The notes beneath the pieces were generated by a model that did no database searches, had not been told where the DNA came from, and saw only the letters and a list, made by a program, of their open reading frames with translations. A stretch of 64,000 nucleotides of DNA. Origin: Quillaja saponaria. Its lineage: Eukaryota > Streptophyta > Magnoliopsida > Fabales > Quillajaceae. Position numbers and translations under genes: made by a program. The stretch spans positions 14,650,001 through 14,714,000 of the forward strand of contig CM055613.1 of NCBI GenBank assembly GCA_029379385.1. The letters are read 5' to 3'. Positions 22,601 to 34,295 of the stretch are shown here, in pieces. Each line of letters starts with the position of its first letter. The stretch's first letter is position 1.

Positions 22601-23640
22601 ATCATAAATCCCAGATCCAAACGAGTTTTGGCCATTCAATCAATGTGCATATTTCGGCTGTATAACTGTAAAATCCAATACAGTCAAACATGAGTAAAGG
22701 ATAAAAGGCCTTCAAGTTGGAAAGTTTCAACCCCCAATCAAGGAAATAGACATTTGTGTGTTGGGCTGGAGAATTTGTAAGTGACAAGGTACTCAACGTG
22801 TATTTACTGTTCTGCTGGTGACTGTAAATTCATGTCCTTTCTGTTTTTTGCATCAATGGCAGATATGGTCACAGGTAAAGCAAGCTTCCGAGAGTAAGGT
22901 CAATGCGAAATGAATCAGTTGTGTCAAAGGATAATGGCATGTAACAGTCAAAGATAGAACTCTATTATACTCTCACCTAGTAATGACTAATGAGAATAAA
23001 GAAGCAACCTAGGATAGTATAACTTAATAGTCATATATAGCATGTTTACTTTTGGACTTCAATCAGGGCATCAAATATAAGCAGCTACAAGAAACAAGAA
23101 ACTGGGAAAAATGTAAGGAGTGGCTAAATGAATACCAGCCTTGACAAGAGCATCCCAAAGCTCTTCAGGTAGAATGCAGCCGTTATGTTCAACATCAATA
23201 GCTTGAAAGATACGGTAAAGCTCTAATTCCTTATCATCCATGTAGCGTCGGAACTCGTGGTAATCAACCCTCCCATCTCTATTGGCATCACAAACCTTGA
23301 AGAGATCCTTGGCATACTTATACTCTGGCGGTATTTGGAGAGCAGATAAGCCGGCCTCAATTTGAGCATAATCCAAGTATCCATTGTTGGCAGCATCAAA
23401 GAAATTGAAAAGACTACGAATACGAAGATCCCTCTCTTCTTTTGTTTCATGCAGAGCTAAGAGGACGTGATCCATTGAAACCGGACCCGTTTTCTTAACT
23501 GGGTTGCAACAGCCATTGCCACGGCCATCATCACTAGTCTGAACGGATGTCAATCTTCCTTTAGCATTTGATTTTGCTTTGGTATCCATATTGGAAAACC
23601 CCACATGCTCTACGTCTATGGCCTGCCCCGCCCCGGACAT
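19674..23640 (-). CDS. APC2: Calcium-dependent mitochondrial ATP-Mg/Pi carrier (APC/SCaMC), one frameshifting base
   Basis: Exons, in transcript order: 23640-23136, 21043-20260, 20146-20056 and 19866-19674, all with GT-AG introns and joining in phase. The product would be about 523 residues. The N-terminal half has four EF-hands at about residues 82-93 (degenerate), 118-129 ([12 protein letters not shown]), 149-160 and 185-196 ([12 protein letters not shown]). The C-terminal half has three mitochondrial-carrier repeats with APLDRLK, YPLDLIK and YPLQVIR. Family members exchange ATP-Mg or ADP for phosphate across the inner mitochondrial membrane when calcium binds the EF-hands. An extra T on the plus strand at 20741 shifts the frame just after DRLKVVL. 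Without it, the expected [15 protein letters not shown] follows. That base is either a sequence error or an inactivating mutation. The symbol follows the neighbouring SDR and SDHAF2 genes and could equally be APC1. Confidence 0.9.
21912..22416. mobile_element. hAT-type MITE in carrier intron 1
   Basis: Terminal inverted repeats CAATGTTATTAAAGGC and its near-perfect complement GCCTTTAATAACAATG bound a 505-bp element. It is flanked by CTACGAGC (21904-21911) and CTATGAGC (22417-22424), an 8-bp duplication with one change, as expected for hAT transposition. The inside is GC-rich near both ends (CCTAGGCTC-type motifs) and AT-rich in the middle. No transposase is present. Confidence 0.85.
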
Positions 23641-24060
23641 TCTTATGCCTCTAAAGTTCTACTTTTCTCTTATTTGTTGGAGAAGAAAGAAATACCCAAA
23701 AGATATGGAAAAGGCCTTTTGAATCATTTGAAGCCCCAAAGCAGCTAACTTCAATATGAGATCTACACTGATCTTCAAGAACTTAAAAGGGTCAAATTTT
23801 GAAGTTATAAAAAACTGAAAAGTGACATCTGAATCGACACCCAAGCCCCTCACCCTCACAAACCCAATTAAAAAAATATATTTATACCCCAGATGAAAAT
23901 AATTGAATTGAAGGTTGAAGGAGAAGACTTTGCCGGGGTCAAAGCTCAAAAGTGAGAACGACAAGGAGTCATAATAGATTGATTTGACTGAGTACTGTAA
24001 TCGGAGAAAAAAGAACAACAAGTCGACGAAGAAGAACTGTTAGATGAAGTTGGTACCTGA
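23641..24060 (-). other. Probable 5' leader region of the carrier gene
   Basis: The stretch upstream of the chosen ATG (23640) holds no other supported gene. A possible donor (CAG|GTACC, minus strand) near 24055 would allow a 5'-UTR intron, but no transcript evidence is available. The ATG at 23640 was chosen because it is the first in the open frame and gives an N-terminal extension of about 50 residues ahead of the EF-hands. Confidence 0.4.
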
Positions 24061-25640
24061 AAAGTCTGTAACTTTAATCTTCCAGGGCGGTTTTGATTTC
24101 CGCCTTGGACCAAAAAAACCAGAGAAGTAACTCAGCGTGACTCAATCTTAACTGCTTACGAAAGAAACTGAATTGCTGGCAGAAAGGTCGTCAAAATTCA
24201 AAAGAGCTTTTCTATCTTTCGCACTTTGACATACCCAAAATGACAAAAGGGTCAGAGAAAGTAACATTCACATTGTGTGATTCAGCAACTGGACCATCGA
24301 CCCTACATCAAACGAAACGAAATGGAAAGAAAGGAAATTAAATTTCTCAACTCTGCCTCTGCAATCCCAAATCCTTTGGTGGTTTTTCTTTTCCCGTTTT
24401 ATATGGATTCCCTCACCGCTACTTCCGACGAGGAGCTTGGAGTAGAGAAAGAAAGGGGATAATTCTCCTACACTACACCTGCCTTTGTCTGCAGCTTATG
24501 TTTTTTCTTATTTTTCTAGTTTGCTTTTTATGATTTTCTAATATATTATATTAATATCTTTTTTTTAACTTTTTTTTTTTTATCATATAATTTTATATTA
24601 TCAAATGTAAAATCAATTATATAAGATATATTATCTGTTTAATTTTTTCCTTACTTAATTTTTAAATATTTTTAGAGTTTTATCTATAACACATCTTTAA
24701 CTAAAAATTAAACAAAAGGACTCCAGAAAAAAAAAATTCAAATAGTTAGTCATTTGCAGAAACGGAAAGAGCAATGGTAATCTCGTCCTTAATTGCCGAA
24801 CTAATCTAATTGAGGTTTCAATTTGACAGATCAACAATCTTAATTCAAAGATAAGTAAAACGAACCCTGTTATTGTAAAATATTAGATAAAATTCAATCA
24901 AATAATTTTATATAATTTTATTATTTTTATCTAATGTGCCAAAGTCTATAAATTACATCTTTTAAATTTCTTTTTTTCTTATAAAAAAAGTAGCACGTTC
25001 TTATGTATTCATTAATTAATTATTGGTTTAACTAAATGTATTTCAATTAATTAGTCACTATCTCTAATGCAATGTATTAGTGAGAGTTGGGTTAAAAGAT
25101 GTCCACCAACTGTGTGAACTCTCGTAAGCCTAAGCTCATGATTTGATATAAGTCATTTGGACATGTGAACTGAGATGCTTCAAATCAAATTCTAACACAT
25201 TTTTGTTCTTCTTCATTGCGTATTAGGCTCTTCTTGATTTAATTGTGTTAAAGACTTCCCAATTATTTAATTACCAGTATTTATGATTGAACATTTGTTA
25301 GTGATCTATCCTAATGTGGCACGACTCTCAATTCAGTAGAATATTTTCTTAATGAGAGAAAACTATTATATATATGTTGGTTATGGTGGTTCTTGGCCAA
25401 CTTTTTCATTTGCAACAGTCAAAAATCAAAAGCACATTATATTTTTCTTTATCACTGCACAAAGCAAATAAAAAGAAAAGCATATTCTCAAAGCGATAAT
25501 GGCATATAAATGAGTGGAAATGGGCAGGATAGTTAGCAAACTAACCTAATCTTGACTCCAAAAATTTTCATTCAACTTCAATTATGCTGAATATATCTAC
25601 AGTCATATAAAGACATCTGCTTTGTGAAAATAATGGTGAC
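24061..25640. other. AT-rich intergenic spacer
   Basis: Long A/T tracts, no recognisable gene or element ends. Part of the right-hand carrier promoter may lie in 24061-24480. Confidence 0.5.
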
Positions 25641-25646
25641 TACGGT

Positions 25647-26111
25647 TTATGGCTCCATCATATTTTGAATGTTATGTTCAGTAATACAATATGTATTGAC
25701 TTTACTTGAAAATCTGACAGTATTTATTTTTGTTAATTTATCATAATCGTCTTGTTTATACTGAACATCACTGATTAAGTTTTTAAGTTTTTCTATATTC
25801 GATAATCTTATTTTATCATAGATTTTAACATAATAATCAATATGCTCATTTGTTCGTTGATAATTAACTGACAGATTAATGGAGAAAATTATTTTAACAT
25901 TTGTAGTGGAAAAAATTGAATGTGATCTTGCATAATGAGCTTGTCTGGCCGCTTGTCTTAATGATTTTATATAATACTTATCTCTTGTTGGTGATTGTCT
26001 TGATGATCCTACATCCTCTGTAGGAGAAATGTCAAAATCATGATCCAGAATTTTGATTAAAGTCCAAATCTGATAAAGTCGATAAAAATTTTCTCTTTTA
26101 AAGTATCCCAT
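25647..26111 (-). pseudogene. Unrecognised 154-codon open frame, part of a decayed coding tract
   Basis: This minus-strand frame is polar, Lys/Asp/Tyr-rich and probably helical in its second half (NIEKLKNLISDVQYKQDDYDKL). No signal peptide, membrane segment or motif I can name is seen. Upstream on the same strand (26560-28430) more coding-like stretches occur, for example 28427-28206 and a basic segment near 27540-27680, separated by stops and frameshifts. The SINE and the trnD relic lie within the same tract. I infer one old, broken mobile or foreign gene, but the family is unknown to me. Confidence 0.35.
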
Positions 26112-26337
26112 TATGCTGGAATTGTTAGAGTATAGTGATCAGGAACTCTATTTGAATTGTATGCTGAATCATGAACTTGATCATAGCTGTGTGATTTTCA
26201 AACTCCATTTATTTGATCATAAATTTTGTTTGGAATTCCTGAGCAATAGAAATCAGAAACCTGCTTAATTTCTTCTTTCTTTTCTTGGGCTAGGAAATGT
26301 TCAACATTTTTTACTATATTAGAAAAATATCGAATAG

Positions 26338-26534
26338 AGGGCGAGCCTTGGCGCAACGGTAAGTTGTTCCTTTGGTGACCTGTAGGTCACGGGTTCGAGG
26401 CGTGAAAACAGTCTCTTTGCATAATTCTTTGTATAAATGTAAGGGAAATGCTGCGTACATGTGTGCCCACCCTCCCCCTACCTCTACCCCTACCCCACAA
26501 TAGCCGGGGAGCACTTTGTGCATCGGGTGAGCCC
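26338..26534 (+). mobile_element. Au-type SINE (tRNA-derived)
   Basis: This 197-bp element begins AGGGCGAGCCTTGGCGCAAC, with a Pol III A box (GGCGCAACGG) and a B box (GGTCACGGGTTCGAGG). It ends GCATCGGGTGAGCCC, matching the Au SINE family found across flowering plants. It is flanked by 20-bp direct repeats ATTAGAAAAATATCGAATAG (26318-26337) and the same with TTG for TCG (26535-26554). The long, nearly perfect target duplication marks LINE-mediated insertion and a fairly young copy. Confidence 0.93.
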
Positions 26535-27269
26535 ATTAGAAAAATATTGAATAGTTGTATACCAAGGATTCAAGGATTTTGAGAAAATTGCTGAGGAAAT
26601 ACTAGTCTAGTATTTGGTCTAAAATAAGATCTACAAGGATAAGATGGAATAATGAATGGCTTGGATAGTAAGTAATATTGTTTAAAAAATATGACTTTCT
26701 TCATTACAAATTTAACACTTACAACCCTTCTTAGGTTTCCAAGTATTTTTCTTAACATATTTCTTCTTTTTATTAAATTGTTTTTTCTTTTCTTTTTTCC
26801 ATTTAAACCTTTTTGGACTAAACAAAAAATATAAAGTTAATTTATTCATGAATTATTTATTTTATTTTAATTTTTAGTGAGAACTGATATCATTAAAAAT
26901 CACTTCAAAATATCTAAATATAGATAGTATAAATGGTTTAAAATTATTAAGAATTTACAAATATATATATATATATTACTATCAAATAACAAAAGTAAAT
27001 GAAATAAGAGAATCTACACTTCATAAAATTCAAACTAAATACTAATTCAATTTTATATATATTATAATTTATAAGTTTCAAATAATTTTATTAATTTAAT
27101 ATTATATTATTTTATAATATAATTTATAGTTATTTAATTAATCTAATTTATTTTATCAAAATTTATGGGTCATGAATATATATGTTTCATAAATTCAGTG
27201 AGATCATTTTAAAAGTTTTCCTTATATCTTGAGTAATTTTCAAATTTTCATTAGGTGAAAAAAAAAAAG

Positions 27270-27385
27270 AAAAAAAAAACTTGATTGTTATTAACAAGTC
27301 AACGTGTCACTTTAGATAGAACTAAAAAAAAAAAAACTTGATTGGAGTTAACAGGTCAACGTGTCACTTAAGATAAAACTAAATA
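27270..27385 (+). repeat. Tandem duplication, about 60 bp unit
   Basis: AAAAACTTGATTG through CAACGTGTCACTTWAGATA occurs twice in succession (about 27275-27325 and 27333-27385), differing at a few bases. Confidence 0.8.
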
Positions 27386-27403
27386 TTATAAACGCAATCA
27401 TGG

Positions 27404-27480
27404 GTCGAGACTGATGGGGCTCGAACTTGTAGGCTTCTGCCTTGATAGGGCAGGCTCTAACCAACTTGAACAAATATAGC
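27404..27480 (-). pseudogene. trnD: Organelle-type tRNA-Asp(GUC) relic
   Basis: The minus strand closely follows the plastid/mitochondrial trnD-GUC: GTTCAA-TTGGT-AGAGC, a CTGCC/GGCAG anticodon stem, and GTTCGAGCCCC-TCAGTC at the 3' side. The anticodon GTC is changed to ATC, the 5' acceptor strand is lost, and one D-loop base is inserted. Most differences are C-to-T or G-to-A, as expected when organelle DNA in the nucleus is methylated and decays. It is a non-functional nuclear insert of organelle origin. Confidence 0.75.
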
Positions 27481-28205
27481 TTATTTATACCAATAACACT
27501 ACCACACTAGTTGCAGTAATTTGGTACAATAGTGATTTTTTACTTTTTTTTTAACTTGCTTAATAGCCTTGGCAGTAAAACAATGATAAAAAACGTGCCT
27601 ATTAGCATATCTAATTCTGTTTCTTAAGGTATCTTCACCACAATTTTTTTCTAAAAATTGATTATAACTACTAAACCAAAATGTTGATTCTACATATCAT
27701 TCAGCTTATGATAATATTTTAGAAATTGTTTAGAAAACTTTTTGATTCTTTTATATCACAAAGTTTAAGTTTTGTTAAGATATAATTATTATCAAACTTT
27801 AAAAAGTGTAGAGATCCATATATCCACCCAATTTTTATTTATTTTTAATAATGGCAACAAATTCTTTCAATATTTGATCCAAAGTATTAAAGCTTGTAAG
27901 TAAAGTATGTTTATCAGCCTTTACCTTTTACAGATTCATTCTATTTTCTTAAAAATTGTAAAGTATCTTCTTGCAATGTTCTTATATATAATCTTTTTTT
28001 TTTCTTTAGATCATGTATCTCTATAATTTGTTACTACTATGGAGTATGGACATAGATTAGTGCCCATTCATCTATAACTTGTTCCGTAATTATTAATAAA
28101 AACATATTGTTAAATTCAAATATGTTTCATTAATAGCGACCATTTATTTATTCAAGTGATCTCTTCTATTATTTATATAGCGTGTTGGTTGTGAGGATTG
28201 ACCCT

Positions 28206-28427
28206 CTACTTCTTTAAGAGCATATAGTTCATATAATTTTTCTTGGATATATAATTTATTTCGAGATCTAAAATAAAAAATTCAGGGTCTTCTACCTTTA
28301 GTTTTCTTTTAATATCACTTTGTATTGCAGAAGGAGTTTTTTCATCTTTTATTATAATTACTTTATCAGAATCTTGATTAGATCCTTTTTTAATAGATAA
28401 GAACCATTCATAATTGAAAATATTCAT
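28206..28427 (-). pseudogene. Unrecognised open frame, 5' part of the decayed tract
   Basis: A 73-codon minus-strand frame, Lys/Ile/Asp-rich, with no motif I recognise. It continues after a frameshift for about 30 more codons. It has the same strand and composition as the 25647-26111 frame, so probably the same broken source gene. Confidence 0.3.
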
Positions 28428-28479
28428 TAATCACAACAACGAATTAATCTCGTAAGGAAATACACAAAAAGCATTTTAT

Positions 28480-28660
28480 GTCTGAAGTCGCGAGTTCGAA
28501 TCACCATAACATTATACTATGTCTCATTAAAGTCAGATGCCCTTTAAAGTGAAAACTCATCTCTGTTTATACACAAAAACCATCCAATGTCTCATGAAAT
28601 TCAGATGTCCTTGGAAGTGAAAACTCATCTCTACTTATACACAGAAACCTTATCAGTCTC
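28480..28660 (+). repeat. Direct duplication, about 85-90 bp
   Basis: A stretch with ATGTCTCAT-AAATTCAGATG followed by GTGAAAACTCATCTCT and TATACACARAAACC occurs twice (about 28525-28580 and 28588-28650). A GCGAGTTCGAATC motif just before (28489-28501) resembles a Pol III B box, so a degraded SINE is possible. Confidence 0.55.
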
Positions 28661-29406
28661 TCACGTACATCGCGAAAGAAATAGAGCGCTGCGGAACACT
28701 TGGCCAATTTGATCCTAGATGGTGAAGATATTAATATTATATGGTGTCTAATCCCTCCCTCTTTAGCCCTGTTAGTAAGAGGCTGACAAATTGACACGTA
28801 AAATTACTATCCATGTCCTTTAATTTTTTTTTGTTATTTCCTTGTAATAATTATAAAAAAAATTAGCACCTCTATTTATAGACAAAAACCTTATCTTGAT
28901 AATCTAAGGAGATATGATAAAAATTAAAAAAACTAAAATAAGATTTGCTATTAACTTCTCAAAATTTAATGTGTATTATAATATTAGGGTCCCACATGGG
29001 TTGTGCAAGGAACATTGGGTGGGATGCGATTGCAATGCAATAAAAGCAAAAATAACATGAAAAATAAGTAAATTCTAAATTTAAAACATTTATATTGATT
29101 TTAAGGCAGTTGGTTTGTGCAATAGTACAGATGTCTATTATTAGATTAACACAGTACATAATCCCATTTGAGAACATCAACAAGCTATCTCTCATCTCCA
29201 TTCCAACAAAAAGGATAGAAATGCCATAGCATTCAGCAATCAGTACTGTTGGCTATCTCAAGTCTAAAACCTGCAGTAATCAAATCAAATTATAACAAGT
29301 CTGACCTTTGTTCATTAAGAACTACTAGAAAGAGAACTGCACATAATTACCTTATCAATACCATGCATCTTTAGCATCTACTAAATATGAAGAGCGAAAG
29401 AAAAGA

Positions 29407-31295
29407 TCAGAATGTGGTGGTAATCCTTCTGCTACCAAGAGGTAGAAGAGTGACATAACTCCTGTAGTGGATTTTAGTGCTGCTGTAGTTAGCTTCCAGA
29501 GTCAAAACCTCTCCATCATTTATCTTGACAGAACCTGGTTGAGGATAACAAGTGGACATTCCTACAACGTAGCCAGCCTCATTTCCTGCTTCAGTTCCTT
29601 CTCCATATATTGGTACAGAAGTGCATATAACCCGCCCATCCTGCAATAATCAGCAAATTCATACACATAAGTATCGTACAGTATGCCCAAAACAAAAACT
29701 TACAATTGTCGAAAAATATGCTTTTTATGATGGACATGATAAGCCTTTCTTCCCCTTCAACTTTATATATACATTTAGCATCTCAAAGATACAGATATTG
29801 TACACAGGACTAGCAAAATCACAAATTTGCAACCCCTACAGGAAATCATGGTTATTTTACTCTTTTCTTGCCACTGATTTTGCTCCTTTTTGGAGAAAGA
29901 AATAAAAGGGCCTTGAGCAAACGCCATAGTCACTGGAGTGAAGCATTAATGAACCTAATAGGTCTGGTGAACTTAGCACTACATCAAGTCATACAGGCAG
30001 CGAAGAATAAGAACAAAGATGCAAGATTTTAGATATAGAATAGTCTGTCATTGAACATCCATGCTCTACAGTTGTCATTCAAAATTGATAGTGAAACAAA
30101 ACAAATGCATATAACAGAATGTTTACAAATGTTGAATCTCAAACCTCGCCATAAAGAGTTGAACCAACTGAGCCTGAATGCTGGTGAGCAACACCATAGA
30201 TAACATAACCACCAGATGGCAATAAGGCGCTTGTCCTCTTTACATCAATGCAGCCACTACCATGACCATCCATACCAGCTGCACTGCAAGGTTCAACATC
30301 ATATTCAATCTGTACGATAGAGATTTCTTGGATTAGTTGCAGCAAAACGAACAAACGAAATATGCCAACATAGTGAAAGAATCTGCTTGTGTTTTAAAAA
30401 CTAAATTCAGACCATATTCACCTACTCGGAATAACTCACTCACCTGGCAATCATGTTTTGAACTCTCCCCTGAAGAACCACTTGACTTTTTCCATTTATC
30501 AGTAACATCAATTATATAAATCTTAACAGGCACAACAGTTTTGTCCCAGTCCATCCACTTCACTGTGTACCTTAGATACAGGCCTCTCCTTGGACCCTCA
30601 TAGCCTTCCCTCTTTCTGCATTGTGTACCATCATAGCAACATTTCAAACCCCCTTTATATTCTGGTCTCAAAAGCTGGCCATTCTCATCCTTTGTAACAT
30701 TGTACAAGTCACGCCAACACTCGGTGCAGCCCAACTTATCTTCCACACCACGTGTATCAATGGCGTGGACATTAAGCAACCATTTCTCCTCAAATCCAGA
30801 TGGAATTTCTTCAGGATTTCCCACTTCTATCCCATAAGGATCTGGAATATGTGTATCTGTTCTTCGTGTTTCAGATCCAATGCCAAAATACTGTCCATTC
30901 ACATCACCCTGGCATAATCCACTGTTCCTTACGATACGGTCTGATTGGTGCAGCATCTGATGACCATCATACTCTCCATATCTGGCATTTTTATGTTGAT
31001 GATATCTACCAACTGCCCAATGATGGAGATATGTTTCATAGAGAGGAACAGGATTCCCTGCTTCATCAACTACTTCACCATTGAAACTCTTAATTGCAAT
31101 ATGACCTCTTGGAAACTCAACGTTGAAGAAATATTTGTTCACTACTGATCCTGGTCCCAGCACAAATTTAGGGGAGAGGAAAACAGCTGTTTTGATCTCA
31201 TTTTCATAATTAAGAACGGCATATGAATATGGCATGCTTAATGCCAGCAGTAGTATCGTTAATGACAGTAACCGACATTGAGAAGCAAGTTGCAT
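29407..31295 (-). CDS. SURNod19 family protein, copy A (C-terminus frameshifted)
   Basis: Exons 31295-30444, 30309-30145 and 29640-29407 with GT-AG introns give about 416 residues. The product matches stress up-regulated Nod 19. It has a hydrophobic signal peptide (RLLSLTILLLALS), then FLSPKFVLGPGSV, PRGHIAIKSFN, ETYLHHWAV, IPDPYGIEVGNP, EKWLLNVHAIDTRGVEDK, paired cysteines (CTEC, CC, C) and GYVIYGVAHQHSG. I chose the ATG at 31295 because all three paralogues align from there. The longer frame would begin with TTG. Near the end, an extra base (29466) shifts the frame after SSTK. The alternative frame would restore the TGVM-LFYLLVAE ending seen in copy B. The last roughly 25 residues therefore differ from the family. 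Function is not established; the name reflects stress and nodulation induction. Confidence 0.88.
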
Positions 31296-32340
31296 ATTTT
31301 CTGTCAGCACCAATATTTTTGATTAGATACTCATTTGAAAACAGATAAACATATCAAACATTGCAGGTTTCACAAGGAGCAAACTGTCTATGTAAAAATT
31401 AATCAGCAAAGTGAAATTATTCTCAATTGGTTTCGACTTTGAGTGTTTGAACGGAAACCATAAGTGAAATAAAATCATGTTGCCGGACTAAAGTGTAGTA
31501 AATCATGTGAATTGGTCCTTTAGAGAAAACCGTTTTGAAATGTGCAATAAAATTAACAAATCAGAGTTCAGAAACTAGCTATAAAAATAGAGTTTTCCAG
31601 AAAATATGAAAGGCACAAGAGCAAAAGTATTAGTTTTAACCCAAAAAGGGGAGAGGGAACCAAAGAAACTGATCTTGCTTGACTATATTGGTGATTAGCA
31701 GCTAATATAAGCACAATAACACTCTAACCAATCAATAACCACTGATATGTATAAATGGGTAATGCAAAATTATATTGGTAAAAGGGAATATCACAAATAT
31801 TAGATAGAATGAAGCAACAGTCTAGGCAAAAAAAATTACATCAATTTTTATGTTCTTTGAAACCCATGTAGTAAATTTAGTGGGGGAAAAAAACTTGGGA
31901 TTCTAAAGCTCAATTTCGTATTCGAATTAATTTATGGTTGTAATTGATTTTCTCTGGGTTGATTATGGGAAACTTTGGCATAAATTTGCTTGATCCTTTT
32001 TCTCATAAAGATATCCTCTACCACCAACTGCAGAAACTGACTTGGAGTTAGGGTTACTAGTGCTAGAATAGATTATAACTTTACCAATCCATGGAACCCA
32101 CAAAAGAAACAGAATTGGATTCTCCCTTGTATATTAAATTAAACAAAACCACAAGAACTAGAAAAATTAGTTCACAGACAATGAATAAAGGAATCAAAGT
32201 AAAATAGCTTCAGAGAAGAAAGAATGTACCAGAAGAAGGAGCAAGAGCGTACCGGTGGAAAGAAAGTTAGGTCTCTGAGAAGGTCAGTGCGAATAGTTAA
32301 CCAGTCTACTTATTCATATTATATGTAGCTACGTGTCGTC
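31296..32340 (-). promoter_or_regulatory. 5'-UTR intron and promoter of SURNod19 copy A
   Basis: A long leader intron is inferred: donor CTTCTG|GTACATT near 32228 and acceptor GCTGACAG just before the ATG. The same donor and acceptor contexts occur in copies B and C. On the minus strand a TATA-like CATATAATA lies near 32316-32325. An ACGTGTC element (ABRE core, 32331-32337) just upstream fits abscisic-acid or stress induction. Confidence 0.55.
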
Positions 32341-32344
32341 ATCA

Positions 32345-34209
32345 TAAAGAAAATATAGGGTTCCATCATGTCAATTAAGCTGCCATGTGAATCGCGAGGG
32401 AGCTTTTTCCTTCTTTTTTAATTTTAGCAGAGAAGATAAGAAAGTTGCAGTTTATAGCACCAACTCATAAATTAATTAATAGAAATATGTTTTCATAATA
32501 TATATTAAATTAGATTCAATCCCAAGTTCCCAAGTTCCCAAGTTGTTGACAATTGAGGCTACAAATTTCATCGGTCAAACAAATTTAAGGCGCATTTGTA
32601 ATTGGATAAGTTATGTATAATTGAGAAGTTGTTGTCATATCAAGAATTTGAGCTTGGGCTTGTAATAAATATTAAAAAACAAAAAAAGAGTTTTGATCAA
32701 ATTAAATTTATATTTAAATAATATAAAAATACTGGTGTTAAATTAAAAAATATAAAAAAATTTAAACATGTAGTGTCAAATGTTATTTAAAAAAATTATA
32801 AATCAATATATGAATAATAATAAAGTGAATAGTTATTAAAATATTATTATTTTTTAATTATAAAAAATTATTTAATTTATGTTTGTAAATAAAAAAATTA
32901 ATAATTTTGAAGAAAAATATTTAATTTTATATTTAACGATGCAAACGAAAGAAGAGTGAGAGATTCTATGGACCTAATATTTAATGATGCAAACAAAATA
33001 ACAAATCCAAAAAGTAAAAGGATGACATCTTCGAAATTTGATTGATTATTTTATAATAATTTATGTGACAGCAAATATTTTTTATAAATCAAGAAAAAAT
33101 CTTCTGGTGTAAAATATTATTATTTATTTGATATTCCCAATACGGTATTAGTTATTATTATCCATATAATTTTAAAAGTCAAAAAATTATAATATTATAT
33201 TATTTAAAAAAAAAATACTATATACCAATACCAGACCTTAAGGTTTGGTATTGATATATGGTATTTCTTGAGTTTATTTAAATATTAGAAAAAAATGTAA
33301 AACAAAAAGTTTTTATTTTTATTTTTAGATAATGATAAATTTTTCTATTCACTTATTTATTATTTAAAATCTAAAAGATATTAAATTTATAAAAATATTC
33401 GTAAAAAAAGTTACAGATTGTATTCCCGTAATATTTAATGTTTTTAATTATGCAAACAAAATAAGAAATCCAAAAAGTGAAATAACATATATAAAAATAT
33501 CTTTGGAGACCTTTTCATGACCTTTGGAAGCAACTGAATAGTGACACCAAAGACTTTATTTATTTATAAAAACCAAGAAAATATCTTTTGATGTAAAATA
33601 TGACAAACCTAGGTTTTATCTACGGTTGTATTCAACCAAAATACCATATATAAAATGTATATGAAGGGGTATATATAATGTTCTTTCTTCAACTAAATGT
33701 GTTAAATAATGTTCTTTCTTGAACCCTAATAATGAAACTATATTGGCCTTTGCAAAAGATTTAAGTGCTGGTGGAGGAAAAAAAAAAAACCCTGTCCCGT
33801 TTCTTTCCTCTCAGACTCCTAAGTTGATAGTTTCTTTAAGTTAAAGGAGAAAAATTAGAGTTGGGAGAGGAGACCAAGGTTGTAGGGGCAGAACATGATA
33901 TTAACAACATTAAGTGCTATAAATTTGAAGATAATTGCCTCAGGCAGACCATTGAGGGTGTCGGTTTAGACAACGGAACAGATATATTACAAAGCAGTGT
34001 AAGATAATACCATATTAACCCTAGACATAACCCCGCCTAGAAACACAAGTACCTGCTTCCGGTCTTTCTCATTCTCACATAAAAGGATGGAAATGTTGGC
34101 TCTCTCAAGTCTCCAACCTGCTGAAAATGCCAGGAATCAAACTATAGAAGTCTGACCTTTGTGCTTTAAGATTCAGTGTCGCTTATTTGATCTTCAGATT
34201 ATATTTATT

Positions 34210-34242
<33 letters not shown>

Positions 34243-34290
34243 ATAGCACACTAAGAGAGGAATCCCACTCTAATTGAACTGTAAGTAACC
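32345..34290. other. AT-rich spacer between SURNod19 copies A and B
   Basis: Contains CCCAAGTT three times in tandem (32520-32545) and a duplicated stretch with ATGCAAACAAAATAA-AAATCCAAAAAGT at about 32985-33020 and 33450-33480. A TA/TG microsatellite lies at 34207-34243. No gene is supported. Confidence 0.6.
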
Positions 34291-34295
34291 ACCTT

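Noticed and set aside
29467..31148. Plus-strand frames opposite SURNod19 copy A
   Set aside because: They are antisense shadows of the conserved minus-strand exons.
31296..31313. Longer N-terminus for SURNod19 copies A and B
   Set aside because: The extended frames begin with TTG, which is not a usual plant start. The ATG six codons later aligns in all three copies.
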